DNA of 64,000 bases, taken from the NCBI RefSeq assembly GCF_024198255.1, contig NZ_JAJVKW010000002.1, positions 124,001 through 188,000 of the forward strand, written 5' to 3'. This DNA is from Myxococcus guangdongensis (GTDB lineage: Bacteria; Myxococcota; Myxococcia; Myxococcales; Myxococcaceae). The notes beneath the pieces are model-generated. The model worked only from the letters and a program-made list of their open reading frames with translations. It was not told the origin of the DNA and did no database searches. Made by a program: the position numbers and the translations under genes. This document shows, in pieces, positions 36,103 to 44,580 of the stretch (its first letter is position 1; the number at the start of each line of letters is the position of its first letter).

Positions 36103-36117
36103 AATTTCACTGAAATT
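36103..36117. promoter_or_regulatory. AT-rich 15-bp palindrome upstream of the M3 peptidase
   Basis: AATTTCACTGAAATT is a perfect 7+1+7 palindrome in an AT-rich island, 104 nt before the peptidase start. Such symmetric AT-rich sites in GC-rich DNA are typical operators. The regulator is unknown. Confidence 0.4.
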
Positions 36118-36220
36118 TTGCAACAAACTGGACTCCCATCCGTCCTCTTTGCGAAAGCGGGTACGGGTTTGCCCCCAGGTGGCGCGAGCCGCTTCCACAC
36201 TTGCTGGTTCGGGAGGGCCT

Positions 36221-38266
36221 TTGCGTTTCAGGTTCGTCATCGTCGTCGCGCTGCTGCTGGCGGGCTGTACGGGCCCGTCCCGGCAGGGCCCTGTCCGCGC
36301 GGGCGACGCACGAGGCGCCGTGCTGGTGCCGGACGCGGGGCGGCTGCTCGCCGCCAGCCCCTCGCGGTTCATGGAGGCATGTCGGCGCGACATCCAGACG
36401 GCGCGCGCGGCGGTGGCGAAGCTGACGGCGCCGGCCATGCGCGCATCGCCCGAGGAGGCGGTGCTCACCACATACGACGACGCGATGGCGCTGCTCGATG
36501 ACGTGGTGGGGCGCTCGGGCATCGGCGCCAACGTGCATCCGGACGCGGCCTTCCGCGCCGCCGCCGAGCGATGTGAGCAGGCGGTGGAGCGGGTTCGCAC
36601 GGACATCTCGTTGGACCGGCGCGTCTACGACGTGCTGTCGGGGCTGACGCTCGCGGGACAGGACGCGGTGACGCGGCACTGGATGGCGCGGGTGCTGCGC
36701 GGCTTCAAGCGCGCGGGGGTGGACCGCGACGAGGCCACGCGGGAGCGCGTGCGACAGCTGCAGGAGGAGCTCATCCTGCTGGGCCAGGAGTTCAGCCGGC
36801 ACATCCACGAGGACGTGCGGCACCTGGACGTGGCGCCCTCGGCGCTCGCGGGCCTGCCGGAGGACTACGTGCGCGCGCACCCTCCGGGTCCGGACGGGCG
36901 GGTGCGGCTGCGCACGGACACGTCGGACCTGGGCCCGTTCATGACGTATGCGCGGGACACGGCCACGCGCGAGGCGCTGTGGCGGCTGGGCCGGCGCCGG
37001 GGCCACCCGCGCAACCTGGTGACGCTCGCGCGCATGCTCCAGGCGCGCCACGCGCTGGCGACGCTGCTGGGCTACCCGACGTGGGCGGCGTACGCGGCCG
37101 AGGACAAGATGGTGAAGCGCCAGGACGTGGCGGCGGACTTCATCGAGTCGCTGGCCACCACCGTCACCGGGCGCGTGCGCGAGGAGTACGACGCGCTGCT
37201 GGAGCGCAAGCGCCGCGACGAGCCCGAGGCCACGCGCGTGGAGCCCTGGGAGCAGGCCTTTTTGGAGGACCGGGTGCGCGCCGAGCGCTTCCGCTTCGAC
37301 TCGCGCGAGCTGCGGCCCTACTTCGAATACACGCGCGTGAAACAGGGCGTGCTGGACCTCACCGCGCGCCTCTTCGGGCTCACCTACCGGCGGGTGCTCG
37401 ACGCGCCCGTGTGGCACCCGGACGTGGAGGTCTACGACGTGCACGAGGGCGCGGTGCGCCTGGGCCGCTTCTACCTGGACATGCACCCGCGCCCGGGCAA
37501 GTACACCCACGCGGCGCAGTGGGACCTCGCCGTGGGCCGCGCGGGCAAGGCGCTGCCCGAGGGCGTGCTCACGTGCAACTTCCCCCGCCCCGGCGCGCGC
37601 CCCGCGCTCCTGCAGCACGCCGAGGTGCGCACCTTCTTCCACGAGTTCGGCCACCTGCTGCACCACCTGTTGGGAGGCCGCACGCGCTGGGCGGGGCTGT
37701 CCGGCACGCGCACGGAGGTGGACTTCGTGGAGGCGCCCGCCCAGGTGCTGGAGGAGTGGGCGTGGAGCGTGGAGACCCTGCGGCGCTTCGCCCGGCACGT
37801 GGACACGGGCGCGCCGCTGCCCGAGGACCTCATCACGCGCATGCGCCGCGCGGACTCGTTCGGCAAGGGGCTGTGGGTGCGCCAGCAGCTCTTCTACGCC
37901 GCCGTCAGCCTCCACCTGCACGACGGAGACCCCCGTGGCAGCGACACCACCGCGCGCGTGCTGGCGCTCCAGGAGCGCTACCTGCCCTTCCGCGCGGTGG
38001 ACGGCACCTACGCCCACCTGGCCTTCACCCAGCTCGACGGGGACTACTCGGCGCTCTACTACACGTACCTCTGGTCGCTCGTCATCGCGCGGGACCTGCT
38101 CACCCCGTTCGAGGCGCACGGGCTGATGGACGTGGAGACGGCCCGGAGATACCGCGACAAGGTGCTGGCGCCCGGGGGCTCCGAGGACGCCGCGGACCTG
38201 GTGCGCGACTTCCTGGGACGCGGCTACGACTTCGGGGCGTACTCACGTTGGCTGGAAGGCCGCTGA
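36221..38266 (+). CDS. M3-family (thimet oligopeptidase/PepF-like) lipoprotein metallopeptidase
   Basis: 681 aa from a TTG at 36221 (GGGAGG just upstream), which gives a textbook lipoprotein signal LRFRFVIVVALLLAGC (Cys16). An ATG at 36149 would give a long, unsignal-like N-terminus. The catalytic zinc motif FFHEFGHLLHHLL (HEFGH at about 474-478) and the third ligand Glu in VDFVEAPAQVLEEW are intact, along with FYLDMHPRPGKYTHA, characteristic of M3. It should cut short peptides. Membrane anchoring by lipidation is unusual, since most M3 oligopeptidases are cytosolic; here the enzyme would act in the periplasm or at the outer membrane, perhaps in nutrient scavenging. Confidence 0.9.
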   Translation: MRFRFVIVVALLLAGCTGPSRQGPVRAGDARGAVLVPDAGRLLAASPSRFMEACRRDIQTARAAVAKLTAPAMRASPEEAVLTTYDDAMALLDDVVGRSGIGANVHPDAAFRAAAERCEQAVERVRTDISLDRRVYDVLSGLTLAGQDAVTRHWMARVLRGFKRAGVDRDEATRERVRQLQEELILLGQEFSRHIHEDVRHLDVAPSALAGLPEDYVRAHPPGPDGRVRLRTDTSDLGPFMTYARDTATREALWRLGRRRGHPRNLVTLARMLQARHALATLLGYPTWAAYAAEDKMVKRQDVAADFIESLATTVTGRVREEYDALLERKRRDEPEATRVEPWEQAFLEDRVRAERFRFDSRELRPYFEYTRVKQGVLDLTARLFGLTYRRVLDAPVWHPDVEVYDVHEGAVRLGRFYLDMHPRPGKYTHAAQWDLAVGRAGKALPEGVLTCNFPRPGARPALLQHAEVRTFFHEFGHLLHHLLGGRTRWAGLSGTRTEVDFVEAPAQVLEEWAWSVETLRRFARHVDTGAPLPEDLITRMRRADSFGKGLWVRQQLFYAAVSLHLHDGDPRGSDTTARVLALQERYLPFRAVDGTYAHLAFTQLDGDYSALYYTYLWSLVIARDLLTPFEAHGLMDVETARRYRDKVLAPGGSEDAADLVRDFLGRGYDFGAYSRWLEGR

Positions 38267-38293
38267 CGCGTCACGCCGGGGGCTGTAAATTCA

Positions 38294-38326
38294 AAGGGCC
38301 CCGCGATGTGAATCGCGAGGCCCCTT
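38294..38326. terminator. Bidirectional terminator hairpin
   Basis: Long near-perfect stem (AAGGGCCCCGCGAT against ATCGCGAGGCCCCTT, one mismatch and one bulge) with a 4-nt loop and T-rich flank TTGTGTTG on the plus side. It lies between the convergent M3 peptidase gene and the small gene ending at 38379. Confidence 0.75.
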
Positions 38327-38378
38327 GTGTTGTGAATCCGTCAAACCCGCTCCGCCGCGCTCACGAGGAGCGTGGGAG

Positions 38379-38657
38379 TCAGTGCACCGCGGGTGCGGAC
38401 GGAGCCACTTCGGGCTGGAGGGTGATGGCCTGCGCTTCCGGATCCAACCGGACCTGCACGGGCACGCCCTGGTAGCGGTACTGGGCCAGCGAGTCCGCCG
38501 CTCCGTCGAGCAGGAGCTGGTAGCGCTCCTCCAGCTCCACCGCGATGAGCACCATGGTCTCACCCGCGTCCGCCACGCCCGGGCGGTAGACCTGGCACCG
38601 CTGGAACCGCGCCCAGCGACCGTTCTGCATCTTCACCAGCTCGCCGTCGTAAGCCAT
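38379..38657 (-). CDS. Hypothetical 92-residue protein
   Basis: 92 aa. The ATG at 38657 has AAAGGAG 7 nt upstream, better than the TTG at 38678. A small beta-rich soluble protein: MAYDGELVKMQNGRWARFQR, then YRPGVADAGETMVLIAVELEE and a Pro/Ala/Val-rich end. No signal peptide or known motif. Convergent with the M3 peptidase gene; its promoter faces an AT-rich stretch at 38690-38760 (TTGAAAATTCGTTAAG region). Confidence 0.7.
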   Translation of the reverse strand: MAYDGELVKMQNGRWARFQRCQVYRPGVADAGETMVLIAVELEERYQLLLDGAADSLAQYRYQGVPVQVRLDPEAQAITLQPEVAPSAPAVH

Positions 38658-38942
38658 GCGCAGCTCCTTTGCGTCCAACGCAACGTGGGCAATGTAAGGA
38701 TCAATTAACTCGCTGTCATCCCCCCTCTTGAAAATTCGTTAAGCGCCTTTGATTTCCGTGGGTTACACGACAGTCAGGGGGTGCGGGCGAGCGAGGTCCG
38801 CGGTGACTGCTCAAAAATGTAAATTTGCCAGGCGGTCAATCCCGTTAAGGGGCGGAGCAGCGCCCGGCCTGGAGGCCCGCGCGGCGCCCGGGCCCCGTTG
38901 GGGCGGTGGCGCGAGGCGTCGGGGTCTCCTAGATTCGGAGGA

Positions 38943-39188
38943 ATGAGGTTGCCAGGGCTGTTCCGCAAGGAGCGCACCACCATCGCGAACGCCGACGCCC
39001 AGGACCACGCCGAGAAGTTGCTGGCGGAGTCCTTGAGGCTCTTGAGCCAGGTGTGCACCAAGGTCGCGGACGCCATCGAGTCCCAGCGCCTGTCGCGCCA
39101 GGGCTACGCGCACAACACGTATCTGCGCCGCACGGACTCCTCCCAGGAACCCGGCGACGCGGACGTGACGAAGAAGCGGCACGAGTGA
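38943..39188 (+). CDS. Hypothetical 81-residue helical protein
   Basis: 81 aa from the ATG at 38943, with GGAGG almost touching the start codon (very short spacing). The middle, ANADAQDHAEKLLAESLRLL and SQVCTKVADAIESQ, is a long amphipathic helix with one Cys; the ends are basic. Soluble, no known domain. It lies 145 bp upstream of the CheY-like gene on the same strand. Confidence 0.6.
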   Translation: MRLPGLFRKERTTIANADAQDHAEKLLAESLRLLSQVCTKVADAIESQRLSRQGYAHNTYLRRTDSSQEPGDADVTKKRHE

Positions 39189-39333
39189 CGCAGGGCCGGG
39201 AGGGGTGCACCCCGAGGGTGGTTGGCTGTTGAAAAGTCGAGCGCCCCCTTCCGGAATCCCGCAGCCGTTCCCATCTTGCCGCCCATAGAATCCCGCGGTT
39301 AGAGACGCCGCAGCTCCCCTCTGAGGCCCTGCC

Positions 39334-39711
39334 ATGTCCCACATCCTGGTCGTCGATGATGACGCGAGTCACCGCACGCTCATCTGCGATGCCCTCGAGG
39401 AGATGGGTTACCAAACCGCCCAGGCCGCCAATGGCCGGGAGGCGTTGGATCATCTCGAGGGCGACATGCCCGCCGCCGTGCTGCTCGACCTGCGAATGCC
39501 GGTGATGAGTGGCTGGGGGTTGCTCGACGCGCTGAAGAAGATGCCGCGCGCTCGCGGGTTGCCCATCATCATCATCTCCGGCTACGGCTTCGAGTGGGAG
39601 GCGGAGCTGGTGGGCGCCGCCGGCTACATCTCCAAGCCGGTGGACCTGGACAAGGTCCGCCAGACGGTGCAGCAGATCGTCGGCATGCCGGAGATGACGT
39701 TCGTGCACTGA
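39334..39711 (+). CDS. Single-domain (CheY-like) response regulator
   Basis: 125 aa receiver without an output domain. Acidic pocket D8-D9-D10, phospho-acceptor Asp52 (VLLDLRMP), switch Ser82 (IIISGYG) and Lys101 (YISKPVD) are all present, so phosphorylation should work. The Trp and Gly after MSGW and FEWEAELVGA are unusual but outside the active site. No histidine kinase is encoded nearby; such orphan receivers are very common in myxobacteria. The ABC transporter genes start 63 bp downstream and may be co-transcribed. Confidence 0.93.
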   Translation: MSHILVVDDDASHRTLICDALEEMGYQTAQAANGREALDHLEGDMPAAVLLDLRMPVMSGWGLLDALKKMPRARGLPIIIISGYGFEWEAELVGAAGYISKPVDLDKVRQTVQQIVGMPEMTFVH

Positions 39712-39774
39712 CGCATCCGGGCCCCAGGTGGGGTTGTCGGCGGGGTGCCGGCTCGGGTGAGATGGCGCCACTTC

Positions 39775-40593
39775 ATGACGCCCTCCCCTTCCGATGAACT
39801 GGCCGTCGACGCGCGCGGACTCGTCAAGCGCTTCGGTTCCTTCACCGCGCTCAACGGCCTGGACCTCCAGATTCCCAAGGGGGCCTTCTACGCGTACCTG
39901 GGCCCCAACGGCGCGGGCAAGTCCACCAGCATCGCGCTCTTGACGGGCGTCTACGGCCCCGACGCGGGCACCATCCGCATGCTGGGCGTGGACGCGGTGC
40001 ACAAGCCCATGGAGGTGAAGCGCCGGGTGGGCGTGGTGCCCGAGGAGCTGAGCCTCTTCGAGCGGCTCACGGGCCGGCAGTACCTCACCTTCTGCGCGCG
40101 CATGTACGGCCTGGGGGGCGACGAGGCGGCCTCGCGCGCGGCGGAGCTCCTGGAGCTGACGGAGCTGACGTACAAGGCGGGCGCGCTCGTCGCCGAGTAC
40201 TCCAAGGGCATGCGGCGCAGGCTCGCCATCGCCGCGGCGTTGATCCACGCGCCGGAGCTGGTGCTGCTCGACGAGCCCTTCGAGGGCATCGACGTGATTG
40301 CCGCGGGCGTCATCCGGGAGCTCTTGCGCGAGCTGTCCCGGCGCGGGGTGACGCTGCTGCTCACCACGCACGTGCTGGAAATCGCGGAGCGGCTGGCCAC
40401 GCACGCGGGCATCATCCAGGGCGGGCGGATGCTGGACCAGGGGACGGTGTCGTCGCTGCTGTCGCGCTACGACTGTCCCTCGTTGGAGGCGGTGTTCGAG
40501 AAGCTCATCGCGGTGCCGGCCTCGCGCAACGCGCGCCTGTCCTTCTATGGCGAGGCGCCCGCGCCCGTCGTCGCGCTGCGGGAGCCGGCATGA
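39775..40593 (+). CDS. ABC transporter ATP-binding protein
   Basis: 272 aa from the ATG at 39775 (a GTG at 39745 is possible). Walker A GPNGAGKST (43-51), Q-loop region, signature YSKGMRRRLAIA (variant of LSGGQ as in ABC-2 exporters), Walker B LVLLDEPFEGID and switch His in LLLTTHVLE are present. The next gene, a large permease, overlaps by 4 bp (ATGA at 40590-40593), so the pair forms one exporter. The C-terminal end has a short dimer-like extension. Probable export function; substrate unknown. Confidence 0.93.
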   Translation: MTPSPSDELAVDARGLVKRFGSFTALNGLDLQIPKGAFYAYLGPNGAGKSTSIALLTGVYGPDAGTIRMLGVDAVHKPMEVKRRVGVVPEELSLFERLTGRQYLTFCARMYGLGGDEAASRAAELLELTELTYKAGALVAEYSKGMRRRLAIAAALIHAPELVLLDEPFEGIDVIAAGVIRELLRELSRRGVTLLLTTHVLEIAERLATHAGIIQGGRMLDQGTVSSLLSRYDCPSLEAVFEKLIAVPASRNARLSFYGEAPAPVVALREPA

Positions 40594-42245
40594 GCCGCCC
40601 CGCCGTCCCGGGCTTCTTCCGGCACCTCTTGTTGTTGTGGGGGCTGCGCTTCGACATCGGGCTGAACCAGGGGCCGGGCAAGAGCCGGCTGCTCGCGGTG
40701 GGCGCGTTCCTCGCGTCCAGCGCGCCGGCGGTGTTCTTCGGCCTGTTCTTCTTCGGGTTGATGCGGCTGGGCCCGGTGGCCCGGAGCGACGTGTGGCCGT
40801 ACTTCATCCTCAACCTGCTGTGCTTCGTCACCTTCTCCGTCTGGGTGACGTGGCCGCTGTTGTCCGCGGGCGTGGATGACCACTCGGAGTTGAGTCGCTA
40901 CGCGGCGTTCCCCATCTCGCCGTTCCGGCTGCTCATCGCGTCCACGGTGGCCAGCCTCTTCGAGCCGCGCGCGTTGGTGTTCTACGCGCCGCTCACCGGC
41001 GCCGCGCTGGGCTTCGCGTCGGTCAACCGGCTGTGGGCGCCGTGGCTCGCGGTGGTGCTGTACGTGCTGTTCGCGCTGTTGTGCGCCGCGTGGAGCCGGG
41101 TGGCGCTGTACGCCGTCATCAACGTGCTGCGGGAGAAGCGCAGCGCGGAGATCATGGGCGGCGGCCTGCTGGCCTTCCTGGTGGCCGCGTCGTTCATCCC
41201 GCCCATCGACACGTCCTGGCTGACGGCGGTGGGCACCGAGGGCGTGGACGCGCTGGACATGAGCCTCATCATCAACGCGGCGGTGGCGCTGGGGCGCGTG
41301 CCTCCGGGCTTCTTCGGGGATGGCCTGGGGCAGCTGGCGTGGTTCCGTCCGCGCGTGGCGATGGCGGAGGCGGTGGGCCTGTTGTTCTTCGCGGCGCTGG
41401 GCATGGGCGTGGCGTACGCGCTGCTCATGCGCTTCCACCGGCAGGCGGGGCGCGCGGGGCCGCAGTCGAAGGACTCACAGGACCGCAACCCGTTCGCGCG
41501 CACGCGCACGCGCTTCTCCACGCTGGTGACGCGCGAGGCGTTGGACCTGTGGAGAAACCCGCGCGCGCGGCTGCTCGCGTCGGTGCCCTTCATCCTGGCC
41601 ATCCTGCTGAAGCTGCTCTCCGGGCGGGACTTGTTCGTGTTCCTGCTGGGTGCGTCAGCGGACACGTGGTTGATGGGCGGCCTGTGCATCTATGGCGCGG
41701 TGGTGATTGCGTCCACGTTCTCGCAGAACACGTTCGCCTATGACGGGCAGGGCTTCGCGGCGTTCCTCGCGGCGCCGCTGAACCTGGCGGAGGTGCTGCA
41801 TGCGAAGAACCGGGTGCAGGCGGCGGCGGCGCTCGGGATGGCGGTGCTGGTGGCGCTGTTCTACCGGGTCTACTTCGGCTTCGGCGCGTGGGTGGACATC
41901 GCATGCGCGCTCGCCGCGGTGGTGGGCGTGCTGCCCATCCTGCTGGCCGCGGGCAACTTCCTGTCGCTGTACTTCCCGGTGAAGTTCCACGCGAACCTCA
42001 AGCGGCGCGACAAGGTGCCCCTGACGGCGTCGATGCTCGGCATCGTCGCGGCCAGCATCGGGTGCATGCCCTTCGGCTGGACGTTGAAGCTCGCCGGCAA
42101 GGACGGTCCCACCTGGCAGTCCGCGATGATGATCGCCCTGTGCGCGGTCCTCTACCTGCTCATCTACCGGGGCTCGCTCCCGCTGGCCCTGCGCCTGTTG
42201 GACCGGCGGCGCGAGGCCATCCTCCAGGCCGTGACGCGCGAGTAG
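40590..42245 (+). CDS. ABC exporter permease, about 12 TM helices
   Basis: 551 aa, strongly hydrophobic throughout, with about a dozen predicted membrane segments in two blocks separated by a cytoplasmic loop (about residues 285-320, QSKDSQDRNPFARTRTRF). Conserved-looking blocks are LSRYAAFPISPFRLL early in the protein, matching the ABC-2 type 'PxxP' region near the coupling helix, and FAYDGQGFAAFLAAPL in the second half. It is translated from within the stop of the ATPase gene. It looks like a fused double permease, so a complete transporter would need one permease and two ATPases. Confidence 0.85.
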   Translation: MSRPAVPGFFRHLLLLWGLRFDIGLNQGPGKSRLLAVGAFLASSAPAVFFGLFFFGLMRLGPVARSDVWPYFILNLLCFVTFSVWVTWPLLSAGVDDHSELSRYAAFPISPFRLLIASTVASLFEPRALVFYAPLTGAALGFASVNRLWAPWLAVVLYVLFALLCAAWSRVALYAVINVLREKRSAEIMGGGLLAFLVAASFIPPIDTSWLTAVGTEGVDALDMSLIINAAVALGRVPPGFFGDGLGQLAWFRPRVAMAEAVGLLFFAALGMGVAYALLMRFHRQAGRAGPQSKDSQDRNPFARTRTRFSTLVTREALDLWRNPRARLLASVPFILAILLKLLSGRDLFVFLLGASADTWLMGGLCIYGAVVIASTFSQNTFAYDGQGFAAFLAAPLNLAEVLHAKNRVQAAAALGMAVLVALFYRVYFGFGAWVDIACALAAVVGVLPILLAAGNFLSLYFPVKFHANLKRRDKVPLTASMLGIVAASIGCMPFGWTLKLAGKDGPTWQSAMMIALCAVLYLLIYRGSLPLALRLLDRRREAILQAVTRE

Positions 42246-42253
42246 TGGAAGAG

Positions 42254-42278
42254 CGGCCGAAGCCCCCCGCTTCGGCCG
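42254..42278. terminator. Bidirectional terminator hairpin
   Basis: Perfect 10-bp stem CGGCCGAAGC/GCTTCGGCCG with a C5 loop, centred between the convergent ABC permease and VWA genes, 8 and 14 bp from their stops. Confidence 0.8.
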
Positions 42279-42291
42279 CCCTCCCTCGACT

Positions 42292-43533
42292 TCAGTACGT
42301 CACGCCGTGGCGCGCGGCCTGGGCCTTGACGCCCTTCATCACGTTGGCGTCGAAGGCGTCCTCCTTCTCGGAGCGGTTCTTCGCGAGCCACGCGTCGCGC
42401 TCCGCGGCCAGCTTGGACGCCTTCGCCTCCAGGACCTTCTTCTCCTCGCCCAGCTGCTTCACCTTCGCCGCGCGCGCCTTGCCATCCAGGCCCTTGAGCT
42501 CATCGGGCAGCTCGTCGGCGCTCACCCGGGCGAGCGCATCCGGCGCGACCAACAGGTCCACCGCGCCCTCCACCGCCACGGGCGCGCTGCTCGGAGCGGC
42601 GGCTCCGCTCGAGCCCTTGTCCGCCGTCTTGCGCAGGTAGCTGATGCGCTCCGACGCGGCCTCCGGCGCCAGCTCCGCCATCGCCTTGGCCCGCTCCTTG
42701 TTCTTCGCCTGAACGGCCGCCTTGCCGGTGTAGAGCGTCTTGGACGCCAGCTCCGCGCTCACCTTCGACAGCTCCGCGTCGTACGGCGTGGCCACCGCCA
42801 CCATGCCGCCGGACTGGTCGATGGAGTCGTACGTGCCGTCCGTCAGCTTCGACACGAACTTCCACGACTTCTGCGTCTCGTCATCCAGGCCGCACCGCAC
42901 CGTGTTCACCACGATGTGCTTGTCCCGCGCCCGCTGCGCCCAGTGCTTGAAGTCCCAGTCGTCGTTGCGCGCCGCGGGAGGCGCATCCCCCACCAGGAAG
43001 ATGGCCTTCATCACCGAGCGGTCCTGGCTCCACGACAGCTTCGACACCGCCTCGCCCAACCCGCGCCCCACGTGCTCGGGCGTGTCACCCCCACCACCGG
43101 CCTCGAAGCGGCGCAGGTTCGCGAACACCGTGTCCAGGTCGTCGCTCAGGTCGAAGCGCTTCGTCACGTAGTCATCGCCGACGTCCCGGTACGCCACCAG
43201 GCCGACCTTCAGGTGCGGCGTGGGACGGCCCTGCGCGATGCGCGATGCGATGGAGTAGATCTTCTGCTTGGCCCCCTCCAACAGGCCGCTCATCGAGCCC
43301 GTGGTGTCCAGCACGAACACCACCTCGATTTCAGGCCGGGCCGCCTTCACGTCGACCTTGTCCTGGCCCTTGGGCGCCACGACGTCCTGGACCTTGGGAG
43401 CCACGGCGCCCTGTTGGGGAGCAGGCGAGGTGACCGCGGCCTTCGGAAGCGACTCGGCCAGCGCGGGGGTGGAAGACAGGGTGAGGGCGAGCGCGGCCGA
43501 CAGCACGGCCCGCGACAGGGACGGAAGGTCCAT
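42292..43533 (-). CDS. Exported von Willebrand factor A domain protein
   Basis: 413 aa. Signal peptide MDLPSLSRAVLSAALALTLS..ALA, then a Val/Ala/Pro/Lys linker with two similar KGQDxVxVxA-like units. The VWA domain (about 68-270) has an intact MIDAS motif DTTGS (Asp76, Thr78, Ser80), the middle Thr in GGGGDTPEH, and Asp in VGDAPPA. The last 140 residues form a Lys/Glu/Ala-rich coiled coil (GKARAAKVKQLGEEKKVLEA). It binds a ligand through Mg2+ in the periplasm or outside. Similar proteins with a C-terminal coiled coil are often uncharacterised. No AAA ATPase neighbour is present. Confidence 0.88.
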   Translation of the reverse strand: MDLPSLSRAVLSAALALTLSSTPALAESLPKAAVTSPAPQQGAVAPKVQDVVAPKGQDKVDVKAARPEIEVVFVLDTTGSMSGLLEGAKQKIYSIASRIAQGRPTPHLKVGLVAYRDVGDDYVTKRFDLSDDLDTVFANLRRFEAGGGGDTPEHVGRGLGEAVSKLSWSQDRSVMKAIFLVGDAPPAARNDDWDFKHWAQRARDKHIVVNTVRCGLDDETQKSWKFVSKLTDGTYDSIDQSGGMVAVATPYDAELSKVSAELASKTLYTGKAAVQAKNKERAKAMAELAPEAASERISYLRKTADKGSSGAAAPSSAPVAVEGAVDLLVAPDALARVSADELPDELKGLDGKARAAKVKQLGEEKKVLEAKASKLAAERDAWLAKNRSEKEDAFDANVMKGVKAQAARHGVTY

Positions 43534-43786
43534 GGCGAACTCCAGAGGAAGGGTCTGCGTGGGAAAAGGGGGCTGCTGCGCGCGCGTTCCCCTCCATCAA
43601 CGGACGGGCCCGTCCGAAGGTCTACGACCCCCACATTTCGCCGAGGAATGCCCCTGAATCCCGGACGTTGGGATGTCCTGCGTCCTTCACGCCGCCGATG
43701 TCGCTCCGCGCACGCTGTCCACCCGGGCGGCTTGCTCCACGGGGGCGGCGGTTTCATGCTGAGCCGTTCCCGGGAGAACCACGCCC

Positions 43787-44491
43787 ATGATGCCCGTCCT
43801 CCGCCGAAGCCTCCTCCTCCTCGGCTGTCTGCTCGCCGCCTCGTGCAACAGCAACTCGCCCTACTACCGGCTCCAGTTCACCATGCCCTGGGCCGTGAGC
43901 CTCGAGCCCGGCCAGTCCACCCAGTTCGAGCTGACGCTCAACCGCGTGGGCGACCAACCCGGTGAGCTCCGCGTGAACATGGAGTCCGCGCCCGAGGGCA
44001 TCACCATGACGCCCGAGGTCGTCGTCCCCGAGGGCGAGGGCGTCACCACCCAGACCGTCACCATCAACGTCGCCCAGGACATCGCCGTCACCGGCGCCCA
44101 GCGCACGCTGCTGTTGGCGACCGACTCCGGCAAGGACATGGCCTCCGGCGCCGAGCTCTACGTCGTGGTCCTGCCGACCACCGTCACCCAGCCCGACTTC
44201 TCCATCGCCCTCGCGCAGCGGCAGCTGACCCTCTTCGTCGGCCAGTCGGAGCTCACGCCCGTGCAGATCACGCGCGCCGAGGGCTTCACCGGTCCGCTGA
44301 CGCTCAGCCTGGAGACCGACTCGCGGCGAATCACCGCCCAGCCCGTCGTCGTCGCCGGCGACCAGGCGTCCGCCAACATCCTCATCGCCACCACGACGAG
44401 CGTCGCCCGCATCCCCGTGGCCGTCACCGTGGTCGCCACCGCCGAGGATGGGCGCACGGCCAGGATGAGCCTCACGCTCGACATGCGCTGA
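43787..44491 (+). CDS. Ig-like lipoprotein, unknown function
   Basis: 234 aa. Lipobox LAASC (Cys20) after a signal peptide starting MMPVLRRSLLLLGCL; the second Met is an equally good start. The mature part is two beta-sandwich, cadherin/Ig-like domains: one around residues 30-125 (LEPGQSTQFELTLNRVGDQP) and one around 135-230 (LTLFVGQSELTPVQITRAEG). Their pattern recalls 'putative pectinesterase/Ig-like' adhesin repeats in myxobacterial lipoproteins. No enzymatic motif. It is divergent from the VWA gene across about 250 bp. Confidence 0.8.
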   Translation: MMPVLRRSLLLLGCLLAASCNSNSPYYRLQFTMPWAVSLEPGQSTQFELTLNRVGDQPGELRVNMESAPEGITMTPEVVVPEGEGVTTQTVTINVAQDIAVTGAQRTLLLATDSGKDMASGAELYVVVLPTTVTQPDFSIALAQRQLTLFVGQSELTPVQITRAEGFTGPLTLSLETDSRRITAQPVVVAGDQASANILIATTTSVARIPVAVTVVATAEDGRTARMSLTLDMR

Positions 44492-44580
44492 AGGCCCCAG
44501 GACGCACGAGGGCCGGGGAGCAGGGACCTTCTTGCAGGTCCTCGCCACCCGGCCCGGGTGCGACTCGAGCGCTCGCGCGC

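Noticed and set aside
36149..36220. ATG at 36149 as start of the M3 peptidase
   Set aside because: It would bury the lipoprotein signal inside the protein; the TTG with GGGAGG gives a normal signal peptide.
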